A DNA stretch of 64,000 nucleotides from Cytobacillus oceanisediminis (GTDB taxonomy: Bacteria; Bacillota; Bacilli; Bacillales; Cytobacillaceae), in contig NZ_CP065511.1 of the NCBI RefSeq assembly GCF_022811925.1, forward strand, positions 2,783,501 through 2,847,500. The letters are read 5' to 3'. Below are positions 33,687-42,950 of this stretch, piece after piece (within the stretch, counting starts at the first letter, position 1; every line of letters starts with the position of its first letter). Position numbers and translations under genes: made by a program. The notes under the pieces are model-generated. The model made no database searches. It had not been told where the DNA came from and saw nothing but the letters and a program-made list of their open reading frames with translations.

Positions 33687-34400
33687 ATGAAGAATGTTAT
33701 ACCTGCAGAAGACCGTATTCTTATATTTATGCATATTCCCAAAACAGGCGGAATGACTCTAAAAAGAATTATTAAGAGGCAGTATCCAGATATTAAAATT
33801 TTGAAGGATATTACTGATGGAAAAACATCTGAGTTTAAAAAGATCGTGAGTGAAAAAGAAATTCAATTTGTATTTGGACATTTATCATTTGGGCTGCACA
33901 TGCATACCAGTAAGCCATGTACTTATGTAACAATGATGAGAGAACCTATAGATCGTGTAATTTCAATGTACTATTATGTAATTGGCAAAAAAGATCATCC
34001 TTTACACGATATTGTCAAGGATCTATTGATTGAAGAGTTTATTGATCATCCAGATTTAAAAGTTCACACAAACAACATGCAAACCAAAAGGGTCCTCGGC
34101 AAAAATTCTTTAAGTCCTTCAGATCTAAAACAAGCAAAGCAAAATCTCGAAGAACATTTCTCAGTGATTGGCATAACCGAAATGTTTGATGATTCTGTTG
34201 CACTAATGAAACAAAAGTTCAACTGGAATGATATTTCTTATGTGAGAAAAAACCAAACAAAAAAAAGGTTAAGCAAGGAAGAAATTGATCCTATTATTAT
34301 AAACAAAATTAAAGCCAATAATGAATTGGATATTCAATTATATAATTGGGCGAAAAATAGGCTGGTGCAAGAATTAAATTCTATAAATGCAAGTCAGTAA
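33687..34400 (+). CDS. Sulfotransferase family 2 protein, copy B
   Basis: A 237-residue paralogue of the previous gene. HIPKTGGMTLKRIIKRQYP and MMREPIDRVISMYYY are the two PAPS-binding loops, and FVFGHLSFGLHMHTSKPC matches FVTGHHPFGLHMYTNKPC in copy A. Divergence is highest in the C-terminal half, where acceptor specificity usually lies, so the copies may sulfate different positions. GCAAAGGAG precedes the ATG. A hairpin with a T tail follows and ends the operon. Confidence 0.87.
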   Translation: MKNVIPAEDRILIFMHIPKTGGMTLKRIIKRQYPDIKILKDITDGKTSEFKKIVSEKEIQFVFGHLSFGLHMHTSKPCTYVTMMREPIDRVISMYYYVIGKKDHPLHDIVKDLLIEEFIDHPDLKVHTNNMQTKRVLGKNSLSPSDLKQAKQNLEEHFSVIGITEMFDDSVALMKQKFNWNDISYVRKNQTKKRLSKEEIDPIIINKIKANNELDIQLYNWAKNRLVQELNSINASQ

Positions 34401-34442
34401 TAGCAGAAAGATTTTTATTTTTAATTATATAGACTGATCCTT

Positions 34443-34493
34443 TAAGTGGATGAACCCAGTGTCTGAATCACTATGTTTATCCACATTTTTTAT
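34443..34493 (+). terminator. Probable terminator of the sulfotransferase operon
   Basis: GTGGAT...ATCCAC outer arms, an inner AGTG/CACT pairing, and a run of six T. Confidence 0.6.
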
Positions 34494-34801
34494 ATTAGTG
34501 CTTCTGTTCTCACTGAAATTTATTATTAGCAGATATTACTATACTAGAAATAACTTCTGCTTATAATGCTAACAAACTTTTAAAAAAATCCGTTTTTTTA
34601 AACCCTCCTCTCCTTACACTATATTACTCTCCATTATGATGATAAAGTAAAATTTCTTCCTTCGTTTCCAGATCCATAAGTATCTAATACCTTCAGGTTA
34701 TGTCCCTAAAATCCCACTTAGCACTTTTTTCACTTTCAATTCCTTACTTTTCTAAAAAAGAGTCACCATCGTCAGGGGGAAACAGATTTTCCTGGAAATA
34801 T

Positions 34802-34827
34802 TAAAAAACCTCTGTCAAAACAGAGGT
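34802..34827 (-). terminator. Terminator of the 34868 sulfotransferase gene
   Basis: On the minus strand CCTCTG and CAGAGG arms with a six-base loop, then TTTTTT. Confidence 0.85.
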
Positions 34828-34867
34828 GAAATCGCAAAGATTAAATTTATTAATTTTATATATCCCC

Positions 34868-35770
34868 TTATTCTCCTAAGCTCCTATAAAGCTGATCCTT
34901 ATACGTATCGAATAAGTTATCTTCTGGAAAAATAAAATTAAGATTTTCACCTTTTTCCAGCACGAAATTATACAAACTGTTAAGTTCCTCTTTATTCAAC
35001 CTTTTACTCCATAACTCATTGCGATTTGGATTTATTTCTTTTAATAAGGACATCGGAAGAACTGCAGGTAAACCAAGGAATTCAAGGCAGTTTGCGTAGA
35101 TTTTCTCCGGTTGGGCAACTAATTCCTCCTCTTTTATTAAAAATATCCGGTCCGATGGGATGGACTTGGAGAAATTGGAAATCGCTTGGTTTGTTTCATA
35201 CCAGTATTCTGCTATATATTTTATATCTCCACCAGGAAAACAACGCTCTGGATCTGCATGAATGGGGATACCGTTAAAAAAGCATTCCCAACATCGTACA
35301 GTTTCAGGATTTATTTTTTTCGGCCAATAATGGATCACATCTCTGTTTAGGATTCTTTTCAGGCTCGCTGTTACACTAGGCATATCACGGTATATCCAAA
35401 TGAATTTTGCATCTGGAAATAATTCGTTGACAAATGGCAATTTGTTTCCCAAATGAGGATTTTTATTGAGAAATAAAGAATTATTAATTTTCTTATTTTC
35501 CTTATTTTTCCTCATTTCTTTTAGAAAAGCTCGTGCAAGTTTTTCCCGCTGCCCTGGTTTGACGTCCTTTTCGGTTAAATGTGGACATTTGTAATCGAAG
35601 GTCTTTGGTGCTGCCATAGGGACTCCTGCTTCCCTTGACCAAACCCTTCTTAACTCAAAAGGACAATGGATAATATTAGGATGCGATCCCAACAATCCAG
35701 CAAACATCGTAGTGCCGCTTCGCATACACCCTACAAGAAAAACAGGATTTTTAAATTTGTTTAAAGTCAT
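34868..35770 (-). CDS. Sulfotransferase family protein 4
   Basis: A 300-residue PAPS-dependent sulfotransferase of the PF13469-like class, different from the two family 2 copies. VFLVGCMRSGTTMFAGLLGSH is the 5'-phosphosulfate loop; FIWIYRDMPSVTASLKRIL is the 3'-phosphate segment. LIKEEELVAQPEKIY is a typical late motif of this class. Its start overlaps the stop of the upstream two-domain protein by four bases (ATGA), so the two are coupled. Confidence 0.87.
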   Translation of the reverse strand: MTLNKFKNPVFLVGCMRSGTTMFAGLLGSHPNIIHCPFELRRVWSREAGVPMAAPKTFDYKCPHLTEKDVKPGQREKLARAFLKEMRKNKENKKINNSLFLNKNPHLGNKLPFVNELFPDAKFIWIYRDMPSVTASLKRILNRDVIHYWPKKINPETVRCWECFFNGIPIHADPERCFPGGDIKYIAEYWYETNQAISNFSKSIPSDRIFLIKEEELVAQPEKIYANCLEFLGLPAVLPMSLLKEINPNRNELWSKRLNKEELNSLYNFVLEKGENLNFIFPEDNLFDTYKDQLYRSLGE

Positions 35771-37332
35771 GCTTGTTCCTCCCTTTTGTCATATTTAACC
35801 AGTCGGTCATTAAATTGCTTTACTCTATTTTTTGCCGATAAACTGGACGTTTTATCGATAATGAGTCCACCTTCATCAATCCTGTTATGGTAGTGAATAA
35901 TAACAGGATCACAGTCTTTTATTTTAGGAAGCTTGCTTTCAAAAAGATGAAAATTCATTTCCAGCGGTAGTTTTCTAAACGGGATAGGGTGGTCTGCATA
36001 AGCTAATGTTAGAGAGGCCTGCTCACAAAAATTAAAATACTTTCCAAGCAGTTGTTTATTATCTATAAGGTTAAGTGTGTATTCCTTCCATATGGGATAA
36101 AATGTTTGAAGGATTTTCTTAGGGAAAATTAATACCCCAGCATTGCAATATATCATTGTTTTTGTATTTGTAACTGTTGTTTTGTATTCGAGAGGCAGCA
36201 GATTCAATCCGAAGTGAGAAAATAGATTCTTAAAAATATAATGAGGGACAGTAGGACCTGCGGCAATTTCAGCCTGAAAGCACTTCCCATCGATAAATGG
36301 AGAAGGATCCTGGACGACCACCGTATCACAATCCAGCAGCAAAATGGTGTCATAGAGCTCTATTTCAGCAAGTTCAAACAGTCTTAATTTATTTGATTGA
36401 GGATGATCCTTACTGAACCGTTTTACAATACGTACAAAAGCTCCCAGATTATTTAGTTCCTCTACAAATTTCGGCTCTGCCTCATCTACTATGCATACAA
36501 AAATATCAGCGCCTGAAATGCCTCCGCCAAACCAGCGAATAGATTGTACTAATCTTAAAGTCTGATCTCTATATTTCTTGGTATTCTCTGTAACACATCC
36601 GATTAAGAGACGACCAGGACCGGTAACAGCCTCTTCTGATTCCTCATCTTCATAGGAGTCTGTTAGCTCAAAACCTTTTTCGTTTAATATTTGTTTATAA
36701 CTGTTCATGTAAATTTTCTGCAGGGACTTATCGAAAAATGGAAGATCCTTTTTTTTAACTAGTCCGAAACAATTATCCTTGTAACTAGCTAGAATAAATC
36801 CATGCTTCAGACATAATCTTAAAATGGTATCAAACGTTTGTTTGTGATGCCTTTTATCTATTATATTGTGCGTCGAATCGTATTCATTGGCAGCATTCGG
36901 ATTTTCATATAAAAAAGTCTTTAATACGATATAGCCACCTGGACTTAATGCTTTTTTAATTTTTTCCCAAGTGATTTCCATGTCCAAAACTGGAGTACAT
37001 TCGATTATATGGTTGAGAAATATCACTTCATATGGTTTGCATTCGTTAAGGTTTTCCGGTTCGCAGCATTCATAATTCATCATTAAAGTTTTAAAGCCAT
37101 TATTTGAAGCTTCCCGACCATTTTTGCTATTATCCAATCCAGTATATTTATCCGCATGCCTTTCATCGTTATATCTAATCTCAAGTATATATTTACTTTT
37201 CAGGTCTGTAATAAAGGAATTCATAAAAGTATATAAGGCATGATAGGAATCAAGGAGGTCTTGCTCATCGAGGTTAACACCATCTATTCCAACCAAATCC
37301 TTCATCGAATTCATAAGATGAAACACTTCCAT
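35767..37332 (-). CDS. Two-domain protein: methyltransferase-like N-terminus, GT8-like C-terminus, paralogue 2
   Basis: A 521-residue paralogue of the 31353 gene. Residues 1 to about 210 are methyltransferase-like (IFLNHIIECTPVLDMEI, ALSPGGYIVLKTF), and the glycosyltransferase part has CVTENTKKYRDQTLRLVQ, LLLDCDTVVVQDP and NAGVLIFPKK. Start alternatives: ATG 37332 has GAGGGGAG six bases upstream and was chosen; an upstream GTG at about 37368 with AAAAGGAGG is possible. It is coupled to the sulfotransferase downstream. Sugar and acceptor unknown. Confidence 0.7.
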   Translation of the reverse strand: MEVFHLMNSMKDLVGIDGVNLDEQDLLDSYHALYTFMNSFITDLKSKYILEIRYNDERHADKYTGLDNSKNGREASNNGFKTLMMNYECCEPENLNECKPYEVIFLNHIIECTPVLDMEITWEKIKKALSPGGYIVLKTFLYENPNAANEYDSTHNIIDKRHHKQTFDTILRLCLKHGFILASYKDNCFGLVKKKDLPFFDKSLQKIYMNSYKQILNEKGFELTDSYEDEESEEAVTGPGRLLIGCVTENTKKYRDQTLRLVQSIRWFGGGISGADIFVCIVDEAEPKFVEELNNLGAFVRIVKRFSKDHPQSNKLRLFELAEIELYDTILLLDCDTVVVQDPSPFIDGKCFQAEIAAGPTVPHYIFKNLFSHFGLNLLPLEYKTTVTNTKTMIYCNAGVLIFPKKILQTFYPIWKEYTLNLIDNKQLLGKYFNFCEQASLTLAYADHPIPFRKLPLEMNFHLFESKLPKIKDCDPVIIHYHNRIDEGGLIIDKTSSLSAKNRVKQFNDRLVKYDKREEQA

Positions 37333-37571
37333 ATCTAACTCCCCTCTTATGGAAACAGTTAATTTCACAAATTCCATTCCTCCTTTTAGAATATGTCATA
37401 AAACATTTATGGGGACTGGGTTATAGCTGATTATTGTCTTTAATATCCTGTCCTAACAAGATATCATCCCGGGATGTGGGTAATTATAAGTGTCAAACGT
37501 CTATTAAAAACATAAGTATATAAAAAGCTAAATGGAGCATTTTCAGATTTTGGAAATGAGGAGTGATCAAA

Positions 37572-38420
37572 GTGATCTTTTGTACTATTGCACAGCCTGA
37601 ACAATTGGCTCCAGCATTAATATTAGCTAAATCAATTAAAAAGCATCATCCCAATGCGATTATGGCTTTATGTTTAACCAGCAAAAACGTTCCAGATGCA
37701 GCAAAGAATTCTCCGTATATTGATCATATTATTTCTGGAAAAGATTTAGGGAAGGGTTTTTATAAAGAGCTAAAGAAAAAGTTCTCAGCTGCAGATCATT
37801 CACGAGCATTAAAGGCACCTTTTCTTAACTATCTCTTCAACTCCTTTCCTAATGAAGATATTTATATCTATCTTGATTGTTTTACTAAGGTTTTTGGTAC
37901 CTTCAATGAACTTTTTACAATACTAGATGAACATTGCATCATTTATTCACCTTACTGCCTCCAACCACCATCTGAAGATCATGTTTTGAATGAGTTTGAT
38001 CTTCTTAAAAACGGTAATGTTAATGGAGGATTTCTTGCTTTTAGAAGATCGGAAGAATCAACAAAATTTTTAAAACGGTTCCTTCATCTTATCAAGAATG
38101 ATGTAAAGCAAAACGAACGGAAATCGATTAAAGGTTTGTTCATTGACGAGAAATGGCTGTGTTTAATGATTGGCCTTTTTGATATCTATTTCTTTAAGGA
38201 TCCCTCCTATCATCTAGCTGTTTGGAATTTACATGAAAAACAGCGAAAAATCGAAAAAACTGATGAACCTGGCTGGCGAATAAACGGACAACGAATAAAA
38301 TCTATGTGTTTTGCTGATGTTCAAGGATCTTTAGATTGGTCACATAGTGAAAAGGCTATAAATTTAATTCAGGAACGGTACAAAAAACAACTAAAATCAG
38401 TAAAAGACAAAACCTTATAA
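37572..38420 (+). CDS. GT-A-type glycosyltransferase, tandem copy 1 (altered DxD)
   Basis: A 282-residue member of a three-gene tandem family. The first GTG, at 37563, is too near the AGGAG; GTG 37572 gives the VIFCTIAQPEQLAPALILAKS N-terminus that lines up with MIFATVSTLNYLYKAEILAKS of copy 2. Where copies 2 and 3 have YLDSDIRLYSP/YLDSDTRLYSP, this copy has YLDCFTKVFGT, so the second Asp of the metal-binding DxD motif is missing. It may be inactive or metal-independent. It retains NGGFLAFRRSEE and the AVWNLHEKQRK strand. Confidence 0.7.
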   Translation: MIFCTIAQPEQLAPALILAKSIKKHHPNAIMALCLTSKNVPDAAKNSPYIDHIISGKDLGKGFYKELKKKFSAADHSRALKAPFLNYLFNSFPNEDIYIYLDCFTKVFGTFNELFTILDEHCIIYSPYCLQPPSEDHVLNEFDLLKNGNVNGGFLAFRRSEESTKFLKRFLHLIKNDVKQNERKSIKGLFIDEKWLCLMIGLFDIYFFKDPSYHLAVWNLHEKQRKIEKTDEPGWRINGQRIKSMCFADVQGSLDWSHSEKAINLIQERYKKQLKSVKDKTL

Positions 38421-38456
38421 ATATGAAGCATCAATGTTGGGAGGGAAAATTCCACA

Positions 38457-39428
38457 ATGATCTTTGCGACCGTATCCACTTTAAATTACTTGTACAAAGC
38501 AGAGATATTGGCAAAATCAATAAAGGAACAGCATCCTAAAGCAAGAGTAATTGTGTGTTTAATAGAAAAAGAAATACATCCTGATGTAAAAAAGGTTCAA
38601 TATTTTGATGGAATAATACTAGCCAAGGATTTAGGAATTGATGATTTTAATCGGTATATATTTAAATATGATGCAGCCGAGGCGGCATGGGCACTTAAGA
38701 GTCAGATTTTAAAATATTTGCTTAAAAATGAGAAAGACCATAGCGAATTTGTTTATCTTGATTCAGATATTAGGCTCTATAGTCCTTTCGTAGAAATAGA
38801 GTCTATATTAAAAAACAATCCAATTGTATTGACACCACATGATATAGAGAACGGGCCCAGCCGAGTTTATTTATTGAATGGAATTTTCAATGCGGGATTT
38901 GTGGGTATAACCAGGAGCAAGGAGGCGAAAAAGTTTATTAGATGGTGGGCAAAAAAAGTCACACATTATTGTTATAGGGATCGGAACCTTTCCCTGTATG
39001 ATGATCAAGGATGGTTAAAGCTTGTACCCACTTACTTTAAAACGTATATATTAAGACATCCAGGCTATAATATTGCTTTTTGGAATTTTCATGAGAGAAA
39101 TTTGAAGTTATCAATTAACAATGAATATACGGTTAATGATATCTACCCTCTTCGTTTTTTTCATCACTCTCAGCACCTTACTTATCTTAAGGACTCTGTG
39201 GAAAAAGCAAATAACCAAATTCTTCAACACATCTATTTTCAATACACCGAAGAATTAAAGCAGGCTACGCTTCTCCCTCTTTCAAATGAACCATGGAGCT
39301 ATGATTTTTTTAATGATGGCAGCCAAATAGAAAAAATATCCAGAAGAAATTTTTTAAAAAGTCCTCATTTACAAAAACAACACAACCCATTCACTTTAAC
39401 TAATAATAAGCTAACTATAAAACAGTGA
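38457..39428 (+). CDS. GT-A-type glycosyltransferase, tandem copy 2
   Basis: A 323-residue GT-A enzyme with an intact metal-binding motif (YLDSDIRLYSP), FNAGFVGITRSKEAKKFIRW, DDQGWLKLVPTYF and AFWNFHERN. The order of motifs resembles GT8/GT-A enzymes of spore or capsule loci; the donor is unknown. The C-terminal region after about residue 265 ends in a variable tail. GGGAGGG is upstream of the ATG. It is 36 bases after copy 1 and 72 before copy 3. Confidence 0.78.
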   Translation: MIFATVSTLNYLYKAEILAKSIKEQHPKARVIVCLIEKEIHPDVKKVQYFDGIILAKDLGIDDFNRYIFKYDAAEAAWALKSQILKYLLKNEKDHSEFVYLDSDIRLYSPFVEIESILKNNPIVLTPHDIENGPSRVYLLNGIFNAGFVGITRSKEAKKFIRWWAKKVTHYCYRDRNLSLYDDQGWLKLVPTYFKTYILRHPGYNIAFWNFHERNLKLSINNEYTVNDIYPLRFFHHSQHLTYLKDSVEKANNQILQHIYFQYTEELKQATLLPLSNEPWSYDFFNDGSQIEKISRRNFLKSPHLQKQHNPFTLTNNKLTIKQ

Positions 39429-39500
39429 AAATTAACTATTTATAAAAGAATTTTATGGAATCCAAAAGGATAGACCTAGTTTTAGAGGAGTAGATAAACT

Positions 39501-40469
39501 GTGATTTTTGTTAGTGTATCAACTATAAATTATTTACACAGAACAGAAGTAATGGCTAAATCAATAAAGGAATTCCATCCTGATTCAAAAGTAATAATCT
39601 GTTTACTTGAGAAAGATCTACATCCTATAGCCATGAATATACAGTATACTGATGAAATTATTCTCGCTAAAAATTTAGGAATTCCAAATGTTGATCAATA
39701 TATTTTTAAATATACAATTTCAGAAGCCTCGTGTGCATTTAAAAGTGAAATATTAAAGTATGTTTATAAAAAAGAACCACATGAACAATATTTCATTTAC
39801 CTCGATTCTGATACAAGGCTCTACAGTCCTATAAGTGAAGTCCAAGCTCTTTTGTACGACTTTCCAATTGTATTAACTCCACACTGCATAAAAAAGCCAA
39901 AGGAAGAGTATTTAAAATTCGGAATTTTTAATGCGGGCTTTCTTGGAATCAAAAGGACAGAAGAAGCGGAACAATTTATCAAATGGTGGGCTGAAAAAGT
40001 TAAATGGAATTGCTATATTGATTGGGATCGATTTCTGTTTGTTGATCAAGGATGGTTAAATTTGGTTCCAACTTATTTTAATGCATTCATCTTAAGACAC
40101 CCTGGATACAATGTTGCGTTTTGGAACTTCCACGAGCGGAAAATAGAACTCGATAGTAAAAAGCAATACACAATTAATAATCAGCCTCTTCGTTTTTTCC
40201 ACCATTCTCAACTGCTCAATTCACTTAAGGAGGGTGTGGAAAATTCTAAAAATGAAGTACTTAAAAACTTATATGACGAATACATTGCAGAATTAAAGCA
40301 ATCCCGAGTATATCACCTTTCAAATAATCCATGGAGCTACGATTTTTTTGATAATGGTGAACAAATCAAAAATAAGTCGCGCAAAGAATTTCAAAACAAC
40401 GAATGTTTAAGACTATTTTCGTCAAATCCATTTAATTTAATGAATGATCATTTCAGGAAAAAATGCTAG
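39501..40469 (+). CDS. GT-A-type glycosyltransferase, tandem copy 3
   Basis: A 322-residue close paralogue of copy 2, collinear throughout: IFVSVSTINYLHRTEVMAKS, YLDSDTRLYSP, FNAGFLGIKRTEEAEQFIKW, VDQGWLNLVPTYF, AFWNFHERKIELD and a shared NPWSYDFFDNG near the end. The GTG start follows GAGGAG. The close similarity indicates recent duplication; a fourth, decayed copy lies at 52071-52377. Confidence 0.78.
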   Translation: MIFVSVSTINYLHRTEVMAKSIKEFHPDSKVIICLLEKDLHPIAMNIQYTDEIILAKNLGIPNVDQYIFKYTISEASCAFKSEILKYVYKKEPHEQYFIYLDSDTRLYSPISEVQALLYDFPIVLTPHCIKKPKEEYLKFGIFNAGFLGIKRTEEAEQFIKWWAEKVKWNCYIDWDRFLFVDQGWLNLVPTYFNAFILRHPGYNVAFWNFHERKIELDSKKQYTINNQPLRFFHHSQLLNSLKEGVENSKNEVLKNLYDEYIAELKQSRVYHLSNNPWSYDFFDNGEQIKNKSRKEFQNNECLRLFSSNPFNLMNDHFRKKC

Positions 40470-40541
40470 CCTCAAGCAAGCTGTCTATAGAAAAGCAAAT
40501 AAATACTAATAATCAATGACTAAAAGAAAGGAGTAATTTTG

Positions 40542-41285
40542 GTGTATTCAAAAGAATTTTTTAACAAATACGAAAAAGAGTCACGAAAATCTGCCGAGCA
40601 AATTGTTCCTATTGTAATGGATCTGATAAACCCGTTATCTGTAGTTGATATTGGATGTGGGGTTGGAAATTGGTTATCTGTTTTCAGAAAAAATGGGGTT
40701 GAGGAGATTTTGGGAATTGACGGTGATTATGTCGATAGCAGCCAATTAAAGATTCCTGAAAGCCATTTTTATCCCTTTAACTTAGAAAATCCGATTAAAA
40801 TAGATAAAAAATTTGATCTAGTTATTTCTTTAGAGGTTGCAGAGCATTTGCCAAGTACATGTGCGGATACCTTTGTAGAATCTCTGGTAAATTTGGGACC
40901 GATCATATTATTTTCTGCCGCAGTCCCAAATCAGGGAGGGGTAAACCATGTGAATGAACAATGGCCGCAATATTGGGTAGATCGCTTTAAGAGCCACGGC
41001 TATAACGTAATTGATTGCATTAGATATAAAATTTGGGATAATCGAGATGTTGGCGGCTGTTATACTCAAAATACACTTATATTTATAAAACAAGATGTTT
41101 TAAAAGATTATCCTAAACTGTTAAAAGAACAAATAGATACAAGCCATTCTATGCTCTCAATTATACATCCCGTCATGTATGAATGGAAAGTAATTCAAAT
41201 GAACATATTAGAAAATAAAATTAAAAAACTCCAAAAACGGTTAGACAAAAAAAAATTTAAGAAGAAGAATAACAAAAAAAAATAA
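40542..41285 (+). CDS. Class I SAM-dependent methyltransferase with poly-Lys tail
   Basis: A 247-residue methyltransferase. The SAM-binding loop is VVDIGCGVGNWLSVF (about residues 35-50), followed by the acidic strand end ILGIDGDYV and FDLVISLEVAEHLP. Such enzymes in polysaccharide loci usually methylate sugars. The last 20 residues are almost entirely Lys and Asn, which may bind a polyanion such as a sulfated glycan. TTG 40539 and GTG 40542 are both possible; GTG has the better eight-base spacing from AAAGGAG. It probably belongs to the glycosyltransferase operon. Confidence 0.82.
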   Translation: MYSKEFFNKYEKESRKSAEQIVPIVMDLINPLSVVDIGCGVGNWLSVFRKNGVEEILGIDGDYVDSSQLKIPESHFYPFNLENPIKIDKKFDLVISLEVAEHLPSTCADTFVESLVNLGPIILFSAAVPNQGGVNHVNEQWPQYWVDRFKSHGYNVIDCIRYKIWDNRDVGGCYTQNTLIFIKQDVLKDYPKLLKEQIDTSHSMLSIIHPVMYEWKVIQMNILENKIKKLQKRLDKKKFKKKNNKKK

Positions 41286-41349
41286 TGTCCTCCTAAAAAA
41301 CTGATCCAATCCTTCTGCTCAAGCCAAACAAGCAAAACTATTTTTCCGC

Positions 41350-41375
41350 CTGACAGTTATCGATAACGATCACAA
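41350..41375. repeat. Fragment related to the 7.5-kb intergenic repeat
   Basis: CCTGACAGTTATCGATAACG shares GACAGTTATCGA with the right end of the element at 7506-7674. Only this end is present, so it may be a remnant or a coincidence. Confidence 0.3.
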
Positions 41376-41406
41376 GACTTCTTAATTACGCAATTCACAG
41401 TAATTT

Positions 41407-41436
41407 AAAAAAGCGTACACTATTTGTACGCTTTTA
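41407..41436. terminator. Bidirectional terminator
   Basis: Perfect AAAGCGTACA and TGTACGCTTT arms with a five-base loop, T run on both sides, between convergent genes. Confidence 0.85.
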
Positions 41437-41460
41437 CTATGCTAAATTGTAAAATGTTTC

Positions 41461-42417
41461 TTAACGTTCGTTCTTTAACATTGCGAAATTCTTTGCCAAT
41501 TCTTCACTATTTCCTAGAAAGTTAAGAAAGGCATCCACTTCATTTTTTTTCGTATATTTAAGGTTAATGGACTTACAGAAAGATAAATCAACAGGTTTAT
41601 GAACAAATGTAACATCAGTTAACTCTTTTCTTAAAGGGTAATCTTTCGTTAATTGAATTAAGTCTTCCTCTGATCTGCATCTCCCCTCTTTAATGGCTTG
41701 AACGAACCTCTTTAAATATAATGCAACCCCTTCTTGTCTTGCTATTGTATTGATCCAAGCTACAAGCATCTTCGATTTGAATTGTTCTAAAGATCGAATT
41801 GGAAAATGAGCCAGTTTTAATTCTTTCAATGTATTTATCTTTAGTTTTCTTTTTCCGCGTTTTAACAAGAATTTGTGATTACCTCCAGAAAGAGTACCAG
41901 AAAATTTTTCTGCAATGATTGATGGGACAACTACTTTTTTATTAGTCTTATGATGATCTGCTCTAGCATAAGTAATCCTTTTTGGAATAAAAAGCTCGTT
42001 TTTGTTTTCTTCTCCAGTAAGAACATACGTTCTCCAATTGATATAGTGCAACTGATTTAAATCAATCTTATTCAGAATGTCACGAGGATGTTCAAGATGA
42101 TTAGTTGATACCAGAAACTCATCTGCATCAAGAGGGAGAATGATATCGGGATGATACTGTTGAAATGAGCTGTACATTAATTGTGTTGTCTTTTTGCTCT
42201 GAGTGAATTCAGGATCTTTGTCATTGAAAATAAAGATTGGAAGCCCTTCCTCCCTTAACTTCTTAAGGATTTCAGGAGTTCTGTCAGAACTCATATTATC
42301 CAAAAAAATCATTCCATCGAGAATATGTTGATGATACCTTACGAAGGACTCAATAATATCCGCCTCATTTTTTACCATACTGATGGAGAAGATTTTCCTC
42401 CCTTCATATTTTCCCAT
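41461..42417 (-). CDS. Glycosyltransferase family 2 protein
   Basis: A 318-residue GT2 enzyme of the PF13704-like branch. It opens with FSISMVKNEADIIESFVRYH, then FLDNMSSDRTPEIL, with the metal site in ILPLDADEFLV and a basic middle part. LAHFPIRSLEQFKSKMLV is typical of the branch. Donor and acceptor are unknown. The ATG has AAAAGGAG upstream. It is monocistronic with a sigma-K-like promoter at 42464-42490, placing it in the same regulon as the surrounding surface-glycan genes. Confidence 0.82.
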   Translation of the reverse strand: MGKYEGRKIFSISMVKNEADIIESFVRYHQHILDGMIFLDNMSSDRTPEILKKLREEGLPIFIFNDKDPEFTQSKKTTQLMYSSFQQYHPDIILPLDADEFLVSTNHLEHPRDILNKIDLNQLHYINWRTYVLTGEENKNELFIPKRITYARADHHKTNKKVVVPSIIAEKFSGTLSGGNHKFLLKRGKRKLKINTLKELKLAHFPIRSLEQFKSKMLVAWINTIARQEGVALYLKRFVQAIKEGRCRSEEDLIQLTKDYPLRKELTDVTFVHKPVDLSFCKSINLKYTKKNEVDAFLNFLGNSEELAKNFAMLKNER

Positions 42418-42827
42418 TATTATTCACTCCTTTTACTCTTAGTTAGTTGAAAGGGTTCATAATAACTATATGTTTTCTTATGTGATTAGTGTCTGGAGAA
42501 AAAGCAAATCAAAGTACTTTACTCCTTTTCTGAAAATTATGATGTTCCCTGAAAAGATGATTTCTTTTTCGTTTTTTTGCTATATAACAACTGACTCTTT
42601 TCTTAGACCGTTGCTATAATTTTCTGGTAAATATTTAAGTTTACATAAATTCCCAACAAAAAAAGTCACAGATAAATTCTAATCAAATAGATGGGTATCT
42701 AGGTTTTAATTTTTGCAATAAACTTTGACCACTGGGTTAATGCTTGTTTTCTGTCTATACGGTTCCATTCATTTACTCTGCTCATAAACTGATATTATGA
42801 TATTTACTACTGGAAAGGAGACCTTGG
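42418..42827. other. Divergent intergenic region
   Basis: About 410 AT-rich bases. A sigma-K-like promoter for the GT2 gene lies at 42464-42490 (minus). No further gene is visible before the small ORF at 42828. Confidence 0.5.
42464..42490 (-). promoter_or_regulatory. Sigma-K-like promoter of the GT2 gene
   Basis: On the minus strand AC, 16 bases, then CATATAGTT, one base from the consensus. It is 47-73 bases upstream of the ATG. Confidence 0.35.
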
Positions 42828-42950
42828 ATGAACACCCCAAATGAGCCTCATGAAATAACATATGGATTCCTAAATGATCTCGTAATCTTAAAAATTAAAA
42901 AAGATATTCCCGGCAAAAACATTTCACTTCAGGGAGCAATTTTCTCATGA
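42828..42950 (+). CDS. 40-residue protein coupled to the SLC13 permease
   Basis: A short frame of 40 codons beginning MNTPNEPHEITYGFLNDLV and ending LQGAIFS, behind a good AAAGGAG eight bases from its ATG. Its stop overlaps the permease start in an ATGA arrangement, so the permease is probably translated by coupling; the permease has only a poor ribosome binding site of its own. The peptide is not hydrophobic. It could be a regulatory subunit or just a coupling leader. Confidence 0.5.
   Translation: MNTPNEPHEITYGFLNDLVILKIKKDIPGKNISLQGAIFS

Larger units (their letters stand above)
34401..34867. other. Convergent intergenic region
   Basis: About 467 AT-rich bases between two sulfotransferase genes. 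Apart from the two terminators (34443-34493 plus, 34802-34827 minus) nothing is recognisable. Confidence 0.5.
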
